From Candidatus Bathyarchaeota archaeon (GTDB taxonomy: Archaea > Thermoproteota > Bathyarchaeia > Bathyarchaeales > Bathycorpusculaceae): a stretch of DNA of 64,000 bases. Of the stretch, positions 54,189 through 62,600 are shown one piece after another. Every line of letters starts with the position of its first letter. Within the stretch, counting starts at the first letter, position 1. Location of the stretch: contig JAOZHW010000005.1 of NCBI GenBank assembly GCA_026014685.1, positions 62,001 through 126,000 of the forward strand. Reading direction: 5' to 3'. The notes below the pieces were generated by a model. The model saw only the letters and a list, made by a program, of their open reading frames with translations, did no database searches and was not told the DNA's origin. The position numbers and the translations under genes were made by a program.

Positions 54189-55334
54189 TTAGGGGATTGT
54201 TTGGTTCCAGTAATAGACGCTTGTGTAGTTTGCCAGTAGGGGGGCTATTGGTGGTTCGTCGTAGAATATGTTTAGGCGTGCACCATACTTGGCGGTTAAT
54301 GTTTCGGTGTCGTAAAAGATTTTAGCCGAGTACTCGTCGGGCGGGAACAGGCCCCAGATGGTGTCGTCGGGTCTTCGGAAACCAAAACCATAATCCTCGG
54401 GTACTATGTAGGCGGCTTCGGGGTTGTTTGTGCCAAAGCTTGCGGGGTTACTGTGCAATGTATTCCAGAACCGCTTCAAAGCGTCGAAATGCTGCTCTTC
54501 CAAGATTCCAAATTCCGTGAGGTCAGGGTAGCTAAACACCAGGGCGTATTTGGCGCCTGCACTGTACGCTAAAGCTAAGTCGCTGTAGAGTTCCTCGCCG
54601 CTCTCAAGGTACGGCGGCTGATCATATTTCCAGGTCACTACTACGCCCCAGTCTTTCTCGAAGGCTTCTGCTGCGCCTCTACATAGGGCGATGTGGCGTG
54701 CTCTGCTTTGGTTGCCCACGAATTCTGCGAAAATGGTGGTGTAGTCTGCTTTGTAGTCAAACCAGTAAAGTGCGTAGTCTGAGGTGAACATTTTGGGTGT
54801 ATAATCAAGATAATAACATGGGAAAACTGAGAGGTTACCCACGTAGCTGCGAGCCATATCTGAGTAAGTCATGCCTGGCTTGTAGATTGTGCTGTTTAAG
54901 AGTTGCGCGGGACCGTTGTCAACTTGGTTTCCGCCGGGTTCATCGAAACGGTAGATGCCTAAGAACTGGTCACCATATTTTTGGTGTGCAGTCCATATCC
55001 AGTCAGTGATGGTGTAGTTGTATATTTGGAGACCGCGGAATTGAACAATAAAGTTTAGTTTCGCAGAGTAGATATAGTCGCAGGCTTCGTTGAGGGCTGA
55101 TTCGTCAGATAACAGGTCCACTGAACCTAAGATGAAGAGGTTGGTGTAATCCTTTACTTTGTCAACCAACGCTTTCACCTGTGATGGGTCATCGCCGTAT
55201 GCAAACATGACGCCTAAGTAGAATTCTCGGGGTTGAGCTTGGCTGTAGCTAAGTAAATGCTGCGCCAAAAAAAGCGACAGAACAACAACCAAAATCAAAG
55301 CTACTGAGAAGGCTAAGGTTAGTTTGCGGTTCAA
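54189..55334 (-). CDS. Secreted TIM-barrel-like protein
   Basis: 381 residues from TTG 55334 with GAGGAG just upstream. Signal peptide over residues 1-32. The rest has alternating strands and helices (FYLGVMFAYG, LFILGSVDLLSD, LNFIVQFRGL, FLGIYRFDEPGGNQ, YALVFSYPDL), which reads like an outer-surface TIM barrel of the glycosidase superfamily; FDEPGG could carry catalytic acids. Several N-glycosylation sequons. No close family recognised. May act on the host or self glycan. Confidence 0.75.
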   Translation of the reverse strand: MNRKLTLAFSVALILVVVLSLFLAQHLLSYSQAQPREFYLGVMFAYGDDPSQVKALVDKVKDYTNLFILGSVDLLSDESALNEACDYIYSAKLNFIVQFRGLQIYNYTITDWIWTAHQKYGDQFLGIYRFDEPGGNQVDNGPAQLLNSTIYKPGMTYSDMARSYVGNLSVFPCYYLDYTPKMFTSDYALYWFDYKADYTTIFAEFVGNQSRARHIALCRGAAEAFEKDWGVVVTWKYDQPPYLESGEELYSDLALAYSAGAKYALVFSYPDLTEFGILEEQHFDALKRFWNTLHSNPASFGTNNPEAAYIVPEDYGFGFRRPDDTIWGLFPPDEYSAKIFYDTETLTAKYGARLNIFYDEPPIAPLLANYTSVYYWNQTIP

Positions 55335-55408
55335 ATCTCCTCAAATACTAATCAGCAAAATACTATTTAACATTAAACTAAAAACCGCCACATTAATACT
55401 GCTGGACG

Positions 55409-55852
55409 TTATCGGCTAAACAACCCTACCAGCTTACCTTCTGCGAGGATATGCCCCTTCATGGCCTTTTCAACATCACGTTTGGCAGCTTTTACGCCTA
55501 AAGTCAACGTCGCATCCAACGCGTAAAATTTGAAAGCGTAGCGGTGATTTTTCCCGGGTGGTGGACAAGGTGGTGCATAGACGGGTTCTTGGTCGCTGTT
55601 CAATGCTGCAATGCCAGCAGAAGAGTTTTCGCCGATTTGACTTTGAGTGGGCGGGATATTGTAGAGTATCCAGTGGTCAAAGGTTCCACCCACCGCGTCG
55701 GGGTCATCAAAAATTAATGCAAGGCTTTTTGTGCCCTCGGGAACGCCCTCAATGGAGAGCGGCGGGTTTATGCCTTCGCCTACACAAGTGTATTTTTCTG
55801 GGATGCGCTGGTTGTTTTTAAACGCGGAACTGGTTACGGTCAGTTCTTTCAT
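55409..55852 (-). CDS. YbhB/YbcL (PEBP-like) family protein
   Basis: 147 residues. Has LALIFDDPDAVGGTFDHWILYNIPP and YAPPCPPPGKNHRYAFKFYALD, the two blocks that form the ligand pocket of phosphatidylethanolamine-binding-type proteins, and CVGEGINPPLSIEGVPEGT near the start. Cytoplasmic. Bacterial and archaeal members are of uncertain function. Full length. Confidence 0.94.
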   Translation of the reverse strand: MKELTVTSSAFKNNQRIPEKYTCVGEGINPPLSIEGVPEGTKSLALIFDDPDAVGGTFDHWILYNIPPTQSQIGENSSAGIAALNSDQEPVYAPPCPPPGKNHRYAFKFYALDATLTLGVKAAKRDVEKAMKGHILAEGKLVGLFSR

Positions 55853-55916
55853 CAGGATTCCTCATTTTTGTTGTTTTGTTTGTCTGATAAATAGTTGGCG
55901 AACAACACACGCGCCC

Positions 55917-56042
55917 TCATAATGAAGTTTCGACTTTGATGAAGTGCATATGACCCTTATGCGTTGCGAGCCTGTGTTGTCTTAGTTCTTCGGGGTTTTG
56001 AAATTCTGTTTTGCAGATGGGGCACTTGTAAGTTTCATACAT
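55917..56042 (-). CDS. Very small C2H2 zinc-finger protein
   Basis: 41 residues from ATG 56042, with GAGGTG seven bases upstream. It consists of one classical finger: YKCPICKTEFQNPEELRQH followed by RLATHKGH, i.e. Cys-x2-Cys-x12-His-x4-His, plus a short tail. Too short for usual gene callers. The ribosome site, start and finger all fit, so I judge it real. It probably binds DNA, RNA or a protein partner. Confidence 0.8.
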   Translation of the reverse strand: MYETYKCPICKTEFQNPEELRQHRLATHKGHMHFIKVETSL

Positions 56043-56134
56043 GTTAGGGCACCTCTTTAGCCAAGCCAAAGCTACTATGTTTTAAAAGAATATGTGACTG
56101 TACGAGCACGACAAAAAAGCGTTAAATTCGGCGA

Positions 56135-56317
56135 TTATTCTTCGCGCCATTTTTCCACGATTAATTTGCCCTCTGCGGGGTTGAATTTCACTTTTACAGG
56201 CATGGAACCGTCGCATTTAAACGGAAACATTGTGTCGTCCACCACTCGAACGGGCAAATAAAGCAGATAACGATCATCCTTTCTTCTAAATAATGTCCCC
56301 TTCCCCTCATTCCCCAT
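56135..56317 (-). CDS. Hypothetical small basic protein
   Basis: 60 residues from ATG 56317. A TATA-like GCTTTAAAAGC near 56355-56365 would place the transcript start close to the ATG or to GTG 56326, so a near-leaderless start is likely and the longer TTG frame from 56374 is not. Motifs: GKGTLFRRKDDRYLLYLP, DDTMFPFKC, and LIVEKW at the end, which read like a compact beta fold. Not recognised. Confidence 0.65.
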   Translation of the reverse strand: MGNEGKGTLFRRKDDRYLLYLPVRVVDDTMFPFKCDGSMPVKVKFNPAEGKLIVEKWREE

Positions 56318-56421
56318 AGAGATCACAAACGAGTTAACGATGATTCGCCATTTGCTTTTAAAGCTGACTGTCAAAATCGCTCTTATTTGGAATCCATGCA
56401 GGCAGACTTCTAATTTCCAGG

Positions 56422-56658
56422 TTAGGCAGAGATTGGTTCACAGAAGCTTTTCTTTGGTTTATTAGTGTTTGCTGCTTGTTGAAGCGTCAGTTTGTTTGAT
56501 ATTTCGTTGGCTAGATCCAGTCGGAGAAGGCAATGCTTGCATTTGTTGTCTCTACAGCCACAGAGAAGCAAGTTGGGGTTATGATGGTTTGTAACTAAAA
56601 TTTCGGTGTTGGATTTGCAGTTTTCGCATCGCAACGCCCGAACTTGCTCGTTTATCAA
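56422..56658 (-). CDS. Small cysteine-rich zinc-binding protein
   Basis: 78 residues from TTG 56658 with GAGGG upstream; the frame is open to ATG 56712, but a TATA-like TTTTAAAC near 56700 places the transcript start between them. Two cysteine pairs (RCENCKSN, then LCGCRDNKCKHC) suggest one or two zinc sites. A helical tail follows (LDLANEISNKLTLQQA). Function unknown; part of a run of small zinc-binding or DNA-binding genes. Confidence 0.6.
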   Translation of the reverse strand: MINEQVRALRCENCKSNTEILVTNHHNPNLLLCGCRDNKCKHCLLRLDLANEISNKLTLQQAANTNKPKKSFCEPISA

Positions 56659-57090
56659 GTAGCCCTCAACGAGAAAAACGCTCCACGATTTCAGTTTAAA
56701 ATTACTTAACATAGAACTGCCCAGAAAGTATCCATTAAAAAAATGGCGTTTTATTCAATAAGTGAATGTCTTGGCGGGTTAAATCATTATGTGGTTGTTG
56801 CAGATAAACAACAAACAAAAAATTGACTATTTCAGTTGCACAGTTAAATGACGACGTAGATGCCGAGGAAGAAAAGTGTGCGGATAAACTGCAACATACA
56901 TCATGTTATCTATGACTTGATTCATTATAGAGGTGATAAAGCCGCTAAAGTAGAGAAGTAAGGCTAAGTATCAACGAATCCGAGGGAAGGTAAAGTTTTT
57001 TCGTACGTATTTTTGATTCAGAGGACGCTTTCATAAGTCAGTTATATGGCTTCCGACAATTGGTGTTTCCATTGTAATTGGAGGATGAGT
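56659..57090. other. Intergenic region upstream of small helical gene
   Basis: 432 bases. A TATA-like GTTATATGG near 57038 probably serves the next plus-strand gene. A composition change to AT-rich occurs near 56740-56830. No convincing gene or RNA structure seen. Confidence 0.5.
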
Positions 57091-57276
57091 GTGTACATGA
57101 AACAAATTGCGGATAAAAACAGAAAACAATTAGAGGCTAAATTAGCCAACGTTTTTGATGAACAGATCACCGGATTGTCTACCGAATTGCGTGAAATATT
57201 GCTAGATGACATGGTGACAGCCTTCGAAAATAGATTAAATGTGTTAAACCAAACCATAGAGAAAGCAGCCTGCTGA
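57091..57276 (+). CDS. Small helical protein, hypothetical
   Basis: 61 residues from GTG 57091, chosen because GGAGG lies six bases upstream; ATG 57097 is also possible, and the frame is open to 57046 with a WCFHC motif that would be lost. The protein is nearly all helix: KQIADKNRKQLEAKLANVFDEQ and TELREILLDDMVTAFENRL. It could form a coiled coil or four-helix dimer. Not recognised. Confidence 0.65.
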   Translation: MYMKQIADKNRKQLEAKLANVFDEQITGLSTELREILLDDMVTAFENRLNVLNQTIEKAAC

Positions 57277-57365
57277 GGGCAATCTATGGAGTTTAATACT
57301 GATTAGTAATACATAAGTGATTTATATTAAAACGAAGAATCTTAACAAAACACGAGGAGTATAAA

Positions 57366-57659
57366 GTGCGTCGATCAAAACTCGAAATGTATGTCGATAT
57401 CCTTACAGTGCTTGCACACCGTGGCCCCCTCAAACTAACCCACGTCATGTACAAGGCAAACGTTAACTGCAGCGTCCTCAAAGAATACCTAGACTTCCTG
57501 ATGAAACAGGGTCTGGTGGAAGAGCGCACGATTGGCAAACGGCGGGTAGTTTTCGCTGTCACCCAACGTGGCATTACAGTTCTAAAATACTTCAAGGAAC
57601 TAAAACAAGTTCTGCCCATCGTTGAGGAAGCCAGAAACCAAGCACCAGTCCCCTACTAA
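57366..57659 (+). CDS. HTH_45-type winged-helix regulator
   Basis: 97 residues from GTG 57366 with GAGGAG upstream and a TATA-like TTTATATTAA before it. SKLEMYVDILTVLAHRGPLK, then VMYKANVNCSVLKEYLDFL and GLVEERTIGKRRVVFAVTQRG, is the wHTH with wing known as HTH_45, common in archaea. The tail (TVLKYFKELKQVL) is a dimerisation helix. A related gene lies at 59057. Target genes unknown. Confidence 0.9.
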   Translation: MRRSKLEMYVDILTVLAHRGPLKLTHVMYKANVNCSVLKEYLDFLMKQGLVEERTIGKRRVVFAVTQRGITVLKYFKELKQVLPIVEEARNQAPVPY

Positions 57660-57667
57660 ACCTCCCT

Positions 57668-57720
57668 TTCTAAACCCCGTATTTTATTCTTTTTTCCTTT
57701 TGTTTCGTTTTGTTTTTCAA
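57668..57720 (+). terminator. T-rich terminator after HTH_45 gene
   Basis: After the stop at 57659, several T runs follow (TTTTATTCTTTTTTCC, TTTTGTTTCGTTTTG). Such tracts end archaeal transcripts. Confidence 0.5.
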
Positions 57721-57786
57721 TTTATTTTGGTGCTTTTTTCGCGTTAAATAGTTTTCAAAAATACTTAGTTTAGTATCGCAAGACTT

Positions 57787-57809
57787 AATAAACACTTATT
57801 GTGTTTATT
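57787..57809 (+). promoter_or_regulatory. Perfect inverted repeat before coiled-coil/wHTH gene
   Basis: AATAAACAC (57787-57795) and GTGTTTATT (57801-57809) are perfect reverse complements around TTATT. It lies about 19 bases before the preferred ATG at 57828, near the likely transcript start after a TATA-like CAAAAATACTTAG. It is a good operator candidate for the wHTH protein that follows (autoregulation). Confidence 0.55.
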
Positions 57810-57827
57810 TATCCAACAACTGTACAC

Positions 57828-58244
57828 ATGAAAAACAACTCGGGGATTAAAGTGATTAGAAACGACCTGACCAGCAAAAAGCCCTTGAACATTCTCGAAA
57901 AAATAGAGGAAAGCCTCGAGAAACTCAACGAGAAAATGGAAGTCATGATAGAAATCCAAAAAAACACAGCTGGAAACACTACCACCCCCCAGTCTGTTCC
58001 CGCCATACCTGACGCTTCTTTAGACGTTATGACCCTCCTCTCTATGCCGGACCACCTACGAAAGACCGCCATGACGATTTGCAGATGCTCAAAAGCAACC
58101 GCTGAAGAAGTTGCAGAACAAACACAACGCGCTAGAGCCGTTGAGAGCGCTTATCTAAACCAGTTAGTCATCATGGGCTACATCAAAAAAGAACGTAAAG
58201 GCCGCAAAGCATACTTCTATATAGATAGGGAATCACAGAGTTGA
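57828..58244 (+). CDS. Coiled-coil plus winged-helix protein
   Basis: 138 residues from ATG 57828; GTG 57852 with GGGGAT before it is an alternative. The N-terminal part is a strong coiled coil (NILEKIEESLEKLNEKMEVMIEIQKN). A Pro/Thr linker follows, then a wHTH: SMPDHLRKTAMTICRCSKAT, AEEVAEQTQRARAVESAYLNQLV and GYIKKERKGRKAYFYI with the wing. Its stop is four bases from the MinD/ParA-like ATPase start, so the two are coupled. ParA-type ATPases are often paired with DNA-binding partners, so this may be the DNA-binding half of such a pair. Confidence 0.8.
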   Translation: MKNNSGIKVIRNDLTSKKPLNILEKIEESLEKLNEKMEVMIEIQKNTAGNTTTPQSVPAIPDASLDVMTLLSMPDHLRKTAMTICRCSKATAEEVAEQTQRARAVESAYLNQLVIMGYIKKERKGRKAYFYIDRESQS

Positions 58245-58248
58245 GATT

Positions 58249-59028
58249 ATGAGCAAAATACTCGCTGTACACTCATACAAAGGTGGAACTGGCAAAACCT
58301 CCATGTCCGTTAACATAGCTGCAACACTTGCTAAGAACGGCAAAAAAGTCTGCCTCTTCGACTTAGACTTCAGAGCCCCAAGCTTATTTGCCATACTAAA
58401 AGCCCAAAACGTAGAAACCTGGTTCAATGACTACCTTAACAGCACCTGCGAAATCGACAAAGCATTAGTTGACATGAGCCACAGAATTCCAGGCGGCGGA
58501 AAATTCTACGCTTGTCTTGCTAATCCATCCACAGAAGCCATCCGCGACATGTCCTCCAAAGACCGCAAATGGGAAATGCGTGCGCTAGGCAGAATCTTAG
58601 CCCTAAGAGAAAGTCTGCTTAGAGACCAAAAATTCGACTACCTCGTCTTTGACACAAGCCCCGGACTCCAATACTCCTCAATCAACGCCATCGTAGCTGC
58701 AGACTTCGTCGTCGTTGCCACCACTGGTGACCGCTCCGACGTAGACGGAACAAAACGCATGCTAGCAGAACTCTACAATCTCTTCGAGAAAAAAACTGGG
58801 TTAGTGCTAAACAAGGTGTTGGATCCTTCGCTATCCTCTCGAAAGACGGAGATGCAAGCTAAAATCAAAGCGGACTACAAGGTGCCCCTGCTTGGCATGG
58901 TACCGTGTTTCTGTGAGGTCTTACGTGCCGAAGGTAACTTTATTTTCGCCCAGGACAAACCTGACCATCCATTCACAAAGATTGTAGCTGAGATGGTTAA
59001 GAAAATAGAAACCAACGACGTAAATTAA
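58249..59028 (+). CDS. MinD/ParA-family deviant-Walker ATPase
   Basis: 259 residues from ATG 58249. The deviant Walker A is SYKGGTGKTS (Lys11, Lys16), Walker A' is CLFDLDFRAPS (Asp38), and YLVFDTSPGLQYSS follows as Walker B. These ATPases dimerise with ATP and position DNA, chromosomes, flagella, chemoreceptors or other cargo. The partner encoded four bases upstream combines a coiled coil with a wHTH. The middle (STCEIDKALVDMSHRIPGGG) differs from bacterial MinD, and there is no C-terminal membrane-targeting helix evident, so DNA positioning is more likely than septum site selection (inference). Confidence 0.93.
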   Translation: MSKILAVHSYKGGTGKTSMSVNIAATLAKNGKKVCLFDLDFRAPSLFAILKAQNVETWFNDYLNSTCEIDKALVDMSHRIPGGGKFYACLANPSTEAIRDMSSKDRKWEMRALGRILALRESLLRDQKFDYLVFDTSPGLQYSSINAIVAADFVVVATTGDRSDVDGTKRMLAELYNLFEKKTGLVLNKVLDPSLSSRKTEMQAKIKADYKVPLLGMVPCFCEVLRAEGNFIFAQDKPDHPFTKIVAEMVKKIETNDVN

Positions 59029-59056
59029 CTTCCTTCTCTTTTTGTCTATTCTCTCT

Positions 59057-59308
59057 TTAGGAAAAATCTTTCATCAAATCATTCAGTTGCGCAAACAACA
59101 CCAAAAAACGGTAACCTTTCTCAGTGGTTGTGTACCTGTTTACTTTTTTTGCAAGCAAACCCTGCGCGGTTAGGGTGTTCACGTGGTTTTTTAATTGTGA
59201 ATAGTTCAGGTTTGTATTGTACATTATGCTGGTTTTGGTTTTTTGCTGTTCACAAAAGAGCAAAATCTCAGCGTATATGTCCATTTTCCCTCTTCGCCCC
59301 CCTTTCAC
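59057..59308 (-). CDS. HTH_45-type winged-helix regulator (second)
   Basis: About 83 residues from GTG 59308 (ATG 59284 is an alternative; the long open frame to 59470 lacks support). GKMDIYAEILLFCEQQKTKTS, IMYNTNLNYSQLKNHV and LTAQGLLAKKVNRYTTTEKG match the HTH_45 shape seen at 57366, including MY-x-x-N-x-N. Small dimeric transcription regulator. It lies convergent to the MinD/ParA-like gene. Confidence 0.8.
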   Translation of the reverse strand: MKGGRRGKMDIYAEILLFCEQQKTKTSIMYNTNLNYSQLKNHVNTLTAQGLLAKKVNRYTTTEKGYRFLVLFAQLNDLMKDFS

Positions 59309-59465
59309 GCCCTTTCTGCTTCGTCCATGCCTTAAGAGGGCAAACTGAAGGGCGTGAGAATCAAGTTTCTCTGCTTCTGCGGAGTTGTTTGTCACCTTCT
59401 CTATCCCCAGTTTGATTCTCAATAGGTTTTTTTGGAACTTAAAAGAATGTGACTGTACAATAACA

Positions 59466-59505
59466 GCCACAATTAACGCTTGTGGCCGTTAACGGTTTAA
59501 ATATG
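59466..59505 (+). promoter_or_regulatory. Palindromes and TATA box before rnhA
   Basis: GCCACAA (59466-59472) pairs with TTGTGGC (59480-59486). It is followed by the 10-base palindrome CCGTTAACGG (59486-59495) and the TATA-like GTTTAAATATG (59495-59505), about 37 bases before the start. Confidence 0.4.
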
Positions 59506-59541
59506 TAATACATTGATAGAGCATGTTTAGAAGGTGCATAT

Positions 59542-59979
59542 TTGAGTCAGAATCTGCGGGTTTTCTCTGACGGCGGCGCAAGAGGCAACCCTGGACCTGC
59601 AGCAATAGCGTTCATCGCAACTACAGAGTCAGGTGTAACCGTTAAGGCCGATTCACGCTACATCGGCATACACACCAACAATCAAGCAGAGTACCAAGCA
59701 CTACTTTTGGCGTTAAAATATGCTTCAGAACAAAAAGCCTCCCAAGTTACCTGTCACCTCGATAGCGAATTGGTAACTAAACAACTGAACGGCGAGTATG
59801 CCATAAAAAACTATGAACTCCAACAGTTGTTTGCACAGGTTCAGGGCTTTAAGAACTGCTTTAAAAAAATCGCTTTCGTTCACGTCCCACGGAGTCACCC
59901 CATGATTCAGAGAGCAGACGCATTAGTTAACAAAACCCTCGACGAAGAAGCTAAAAGGCGACTTTCTAAATTCCCCTAA
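59542..59979 (+). CDS. rnhA: Ribonuclease HI
   Basis: 145 residues from TTG 59542 with AAGGTG upstream. The active-site acids are Asp10 (VFSDGGARGNPGPA), Glu50 (NNQAEYQALLLAL), Asp74 (CHLDSELV) and Asp126 (RADALVN). It cleaves the RNA strand of RNA-DNA hybrids and so removes primers and R-loops. This is the short archaeal/bacterial type without hybrid-binding domain. Convergent with the large secreted Beta_propel gene. Confidence 0.95.
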   Translation: MSQNLRVFSDGGARGNPGPAAIAFIATTESGVTVKADSRYIGIHTNNQAEYQALLLALKYASEQKASQVTCHLDSELVTKQLNGEYAIKNYELQQLFAQVQGFKNCFKKIAFVHVPRSHPMIQRADALVNKTLDEEAKRRLSKFP

Positions 59980-60069
59980 AACCGTATAAAAATTCGAAAA
60001 AAGCGGCTCTTTTAAAATCGAGAAGCAACAAAGAATCGACTGAATACAAAAATTGAAAAAAGAAAAAGG

Positions 60070-62079
60070 TTAGTTGAGGTTTACTGTGGCTATTTCTGCG
60101 AGGTTGCTTAAACTGTTGAGCTTTACTTGGCTGTTGGAGACGGTGTAGAGTGTGTTGTCGATGTAGAGAGCTCTGGTTATCCACTGGTTTTGTGTATTCC
60201 AGTATTCGCTGTAGTTTCTGATTTGACCTTGGCTGTTGAGCAGTGAAGAGTCTATGTGGGTTACGGTGCCCTTGAGTGTAAAGCCGTTTAAGGTGACAGT
60301 GAACACGTAGGCGCCTTGCCAAACAGTTTGACCATACGCTGAGTCACCATAAGCTTGTCTGTCTGATTCGCTGACTACTGCTAAGCTCACTGGGATTACC
60401 AGCAAACCGCTGTTTTGGTCGAAGAGGAACGCTTTAGGTTCGTAGAGGGCTTCGGAGTCTGTGCCGCGGTCGCCGATGCCATAGTACGACAGTTGTACGG
60501 GGTTGTTTACGTTTCCGACATCAAAGAGCGCCAATTTTAAGCCTTGATAATACGCAAAGTTGCCTTCATTTGCTGCTACCGCTTCTTTGCCAACGCCGAT
60601 TAAATGTGTCTCATCGAAGGGATGTAGATAGTCGGAGTAGCCGGGGATTTTGAGTTCACCTAAAACCGTTGGGTTAGTGGGTTGACTGAGGTCAATGACG
60701 AATAAGGGGTCGATTTGCTGGAAAGTGACGAGGTAACATTTGTCGCCCATAAAACGCACCGCGTGTAAGTTTTCGTTGGGTGCTAAGCCTTCCAGTTTAC
60801 CCGTAACGGCTAGATCGGTGTTGAGGACGTAGATGTTGTTCATTTGGCTATCTTGCCCATACCAGTTGGTTGCTACACGGAAGTATCCGTTGTATTCGTC
60901 CATAGAGTACTGGTTTAGCAGGTTTCCAGGAACACTGCCCTGTGCCTGAAGTGAGAGGTTTAAGCCGTTTATGCTTACACGGTAGATTGCAGTGTAGGAA
61001 CCTGCGGAGTTATCCCAGTTGGGGTAGGTTATGTAGATGTTGCGGGGTGAAACGTACATTGTGCTTGCGCCCCCCATCAGGACAGTCATGTTAGTTGGAG
61101 TTGCAGCGTCGTTTGCGATGTCTATGCCGTAGAAGCTTGTGAAGGTGTAGCTTGTGTCGTTCATGTCGGCGTAGTAAATCGTTGTTGGTGAGGCTTTGTA
61201 GCTAACTTGGTCGTCGTAAACTGCTGGAAGGGTTACTAAGTCGTTGTAAACTACTGCGGGTTGGCTGATGACTGCATAGACGTTGTCGCCGATCATTCGG
61301 GAGTTAAAGTAACTGCCACTCATAGTTAGGTTCCGAGTTAAAGCGGGAGCAGCTTTGTTTGAAACGTCATAAACGTATATGAATGTGTAGACATCGCTGT
61401 TGTAGTAGGGCATAATGCGTGGCGCCGAATCTTCTGCTATGCCCAATACACCGTAGTATGTTTGGTATTTGCTGGCTATTACAACCAGTTTGTTGCCGTC
61501 AGTGCTGAGGAATAAGCCTGCGGCTTGGGTGTTGTTGTCCATGCTTATTTTGGATACCACTTTGGCGTTCTGTGGGTTAGCATCTAAAATGTAGACGGTG
61601 TTGCTGTATCCAGAGTTGTAAGTGTCGTAGTAGTAATAGTTGTTCTGTTTAGAGGATATGGTGTAGATGTAGCTGCCGTCCGTTTTCACGGTATCGGCCT
61701 CATCAACACCGCTGACTTGAATGTTTGTGGTCGAGTACCCTTTGCTGCCCGCTCCAGAAGAGGATTCTTGAACTGTAGATGTATCACCGAAAGTTCCTTG
61801 GGTCACAGGACTTGGCGCTGAAATAGTAGCCCTATCCCCAAAAAACTTGTTATCTAAAGGCCCGCCAACATAATTTGAACCCTGCGAGTTGCTGTTTAGA
61901 TAGTTAACGATGTCAGCCATCGACTCGAAGGTTCTCATGCCAGACGCTGAGGGGGCTTGGTCGGGGAAAATGATGGGCGTAGCTCCGAAAACGTAAACTA
62001 CAGAGATAAGCATTATAGCTGAAAGTACTGCTGCTGATGCGTAGATGCGTGTTTTTTTTGTGACTTCTTTTTGAACCAT
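60070..62079 (-). CDS. Secreted Beta_propel (PF09826-type) domain protein
   Basis: 669 residues from ATG 62079 with AGGAGAAA upstream. Signal peptide over residues about 10-33. NIQVSGVDEADTVKTDGSYIYTIS is the clear start of the Beta_propel family. The blades continue with TVYILDANPQNAKVVSKI, LFLSTDGNKLVVIA, RVSINGLNLSLQAQG and VIDLSQPTNPTVLGELKIPG. The protein is exported and has no C-terminal anchor. Function is unknown. The next gene upstream encodes a membrane-linked wHTH protein, which may control it. Confidence 0.92.
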   Translation of the reverse strand: MVQKEVTKKTRIYASAAVLSAIMLISVVYVFGATPIIFPDQAPSASGMRTFESMADIVNYLNSNSQGSNYVGGPLDNKFFGDRATISAPSPVTQGTFGDTSTVQESSSGAGSKGYSTTNIQVSGVDEADTVKTDGSYIYTISSKQNNYYYYDTYNSGYSNTVYILDANPQNAKVVSKISMDNNTQAAGLFLSTDGNKLVVIASKYQTYYGVLGIAEDSAPRIMPYYNSDVYTFIYVYDVSNKAAPALTRNLTMSGSYFNSRMIGDNVYAVISQPAVVYNDLVTLPAVYDDQVSYKASPTTIYYADMNDTSYTFTSFYGIDIANDAATPTNMTVLMGGASTMYVSPRNIYITYPNWDNSAGSYTAIYRVSINGLNLSLQAQGSVPGNLLNQYSMDEYNGYFRVATNWYGQDSQMNNIYVLNTDLAVTGKLEGLAPNENLHAVRFMGDKCYLVTFQQIDPLFVIDLSQPTNPTVLGELKIPGYSDYLHPFDETHLIGVGKEAVAANEGNFAYYQGLKLALFDVGNVNNPVQLSYYGIGDRGTDSEALYEPKAFLFDQNSGLLVIPVSLAVVSESDRQAYGDSAYGQTVWQGAYVFTVTLNGFTLKGTVTHIDSSLLNSQGQIRNYSEYWNTQNQWITRALYIDNTLYTVSNSQVKLNSLSNLAEIATVNLN

Positions 62080-62153
62080 ATACCTGTTTCTCCTGTGATA
62101 CCATATGTATGATTTTATTTTATGCTAAGCATGCGAACATACTGTTCTAACAT

Positions 62154-62600
62154 TTAGAATGGTCTCATACCCCAAACTCGATAAGCTTCATACCAGAAAA
62201 TACCACAAACAATGGCGCCAAATAAGATGATGAAGAGGTTGTCGCGGGTGAAACTGTGAACCATAAGCGCCAAATACAAGCCATAAAACAGGGTTGAAAA
62301 CAGCGCATAGAAGAAGTATCTTGGAAACAGCATTTTTCCAAGCTTAACATAATGCCTCAAAACCCCAATTTTAACTTCGCCCACAAGTACGTAGTGTCCG
62401 CCGACTTCTTGCTTTTCAACCAAACCCAACTCCCGTAGTTGTTCGAGATGGTGGAATGCGATGCTTGGGCTACTGAAGTGCAGTGCCCTCTGAACTTCGC
62501 GGACGCCGACTGGGTTGCCGTTCTTTAGGAGGAACCAGTATACTTTCCATGCTTTGCCACGTAAGGCGTACTCTAACTCTGTTTCGTTGCTCCCGTTCAA
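62154..62600 (-). CDS. Winged-helix regulator with C-terminal membrane segment
   Basis: 148 residues from TTG 62600 with AGGGG eight bases upstream. A TATA-like ACTTATATG near 62640 places the transcript start after the upstream frame codons, so 62648 is not used. The N-terminal domain is an ArsR-like wHTH (GKAWKVYWFLLKNGNPVGVREVQRAL, SPSIAFHHLEQLRELGLVEKQ). Two membrane helices follow (FFYALFSTLFYGLYLALMV and LFIILFGAIVCGIFWYEAY). A DNA-binding domain tethered to the membrane could regulate the neighbouring secreted protein. Inverted repeat GTGTGC/GCACAC at 62604-62619. Confidence 0.85.
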   Translation of the reverse strand: MNGSNETELEYALRGKAWKVYWFLLKNGNPVGVREVQRALHFSSPSIAFHHLEQLRELGLVEKQEVGGHYVLVGEVKIGVLRHYVKLGKMLFPRYFFYALFSTLFYGLYLALMVHSFTRDNLFIILFGAIVCGIFWYEAYRVWGMRPF

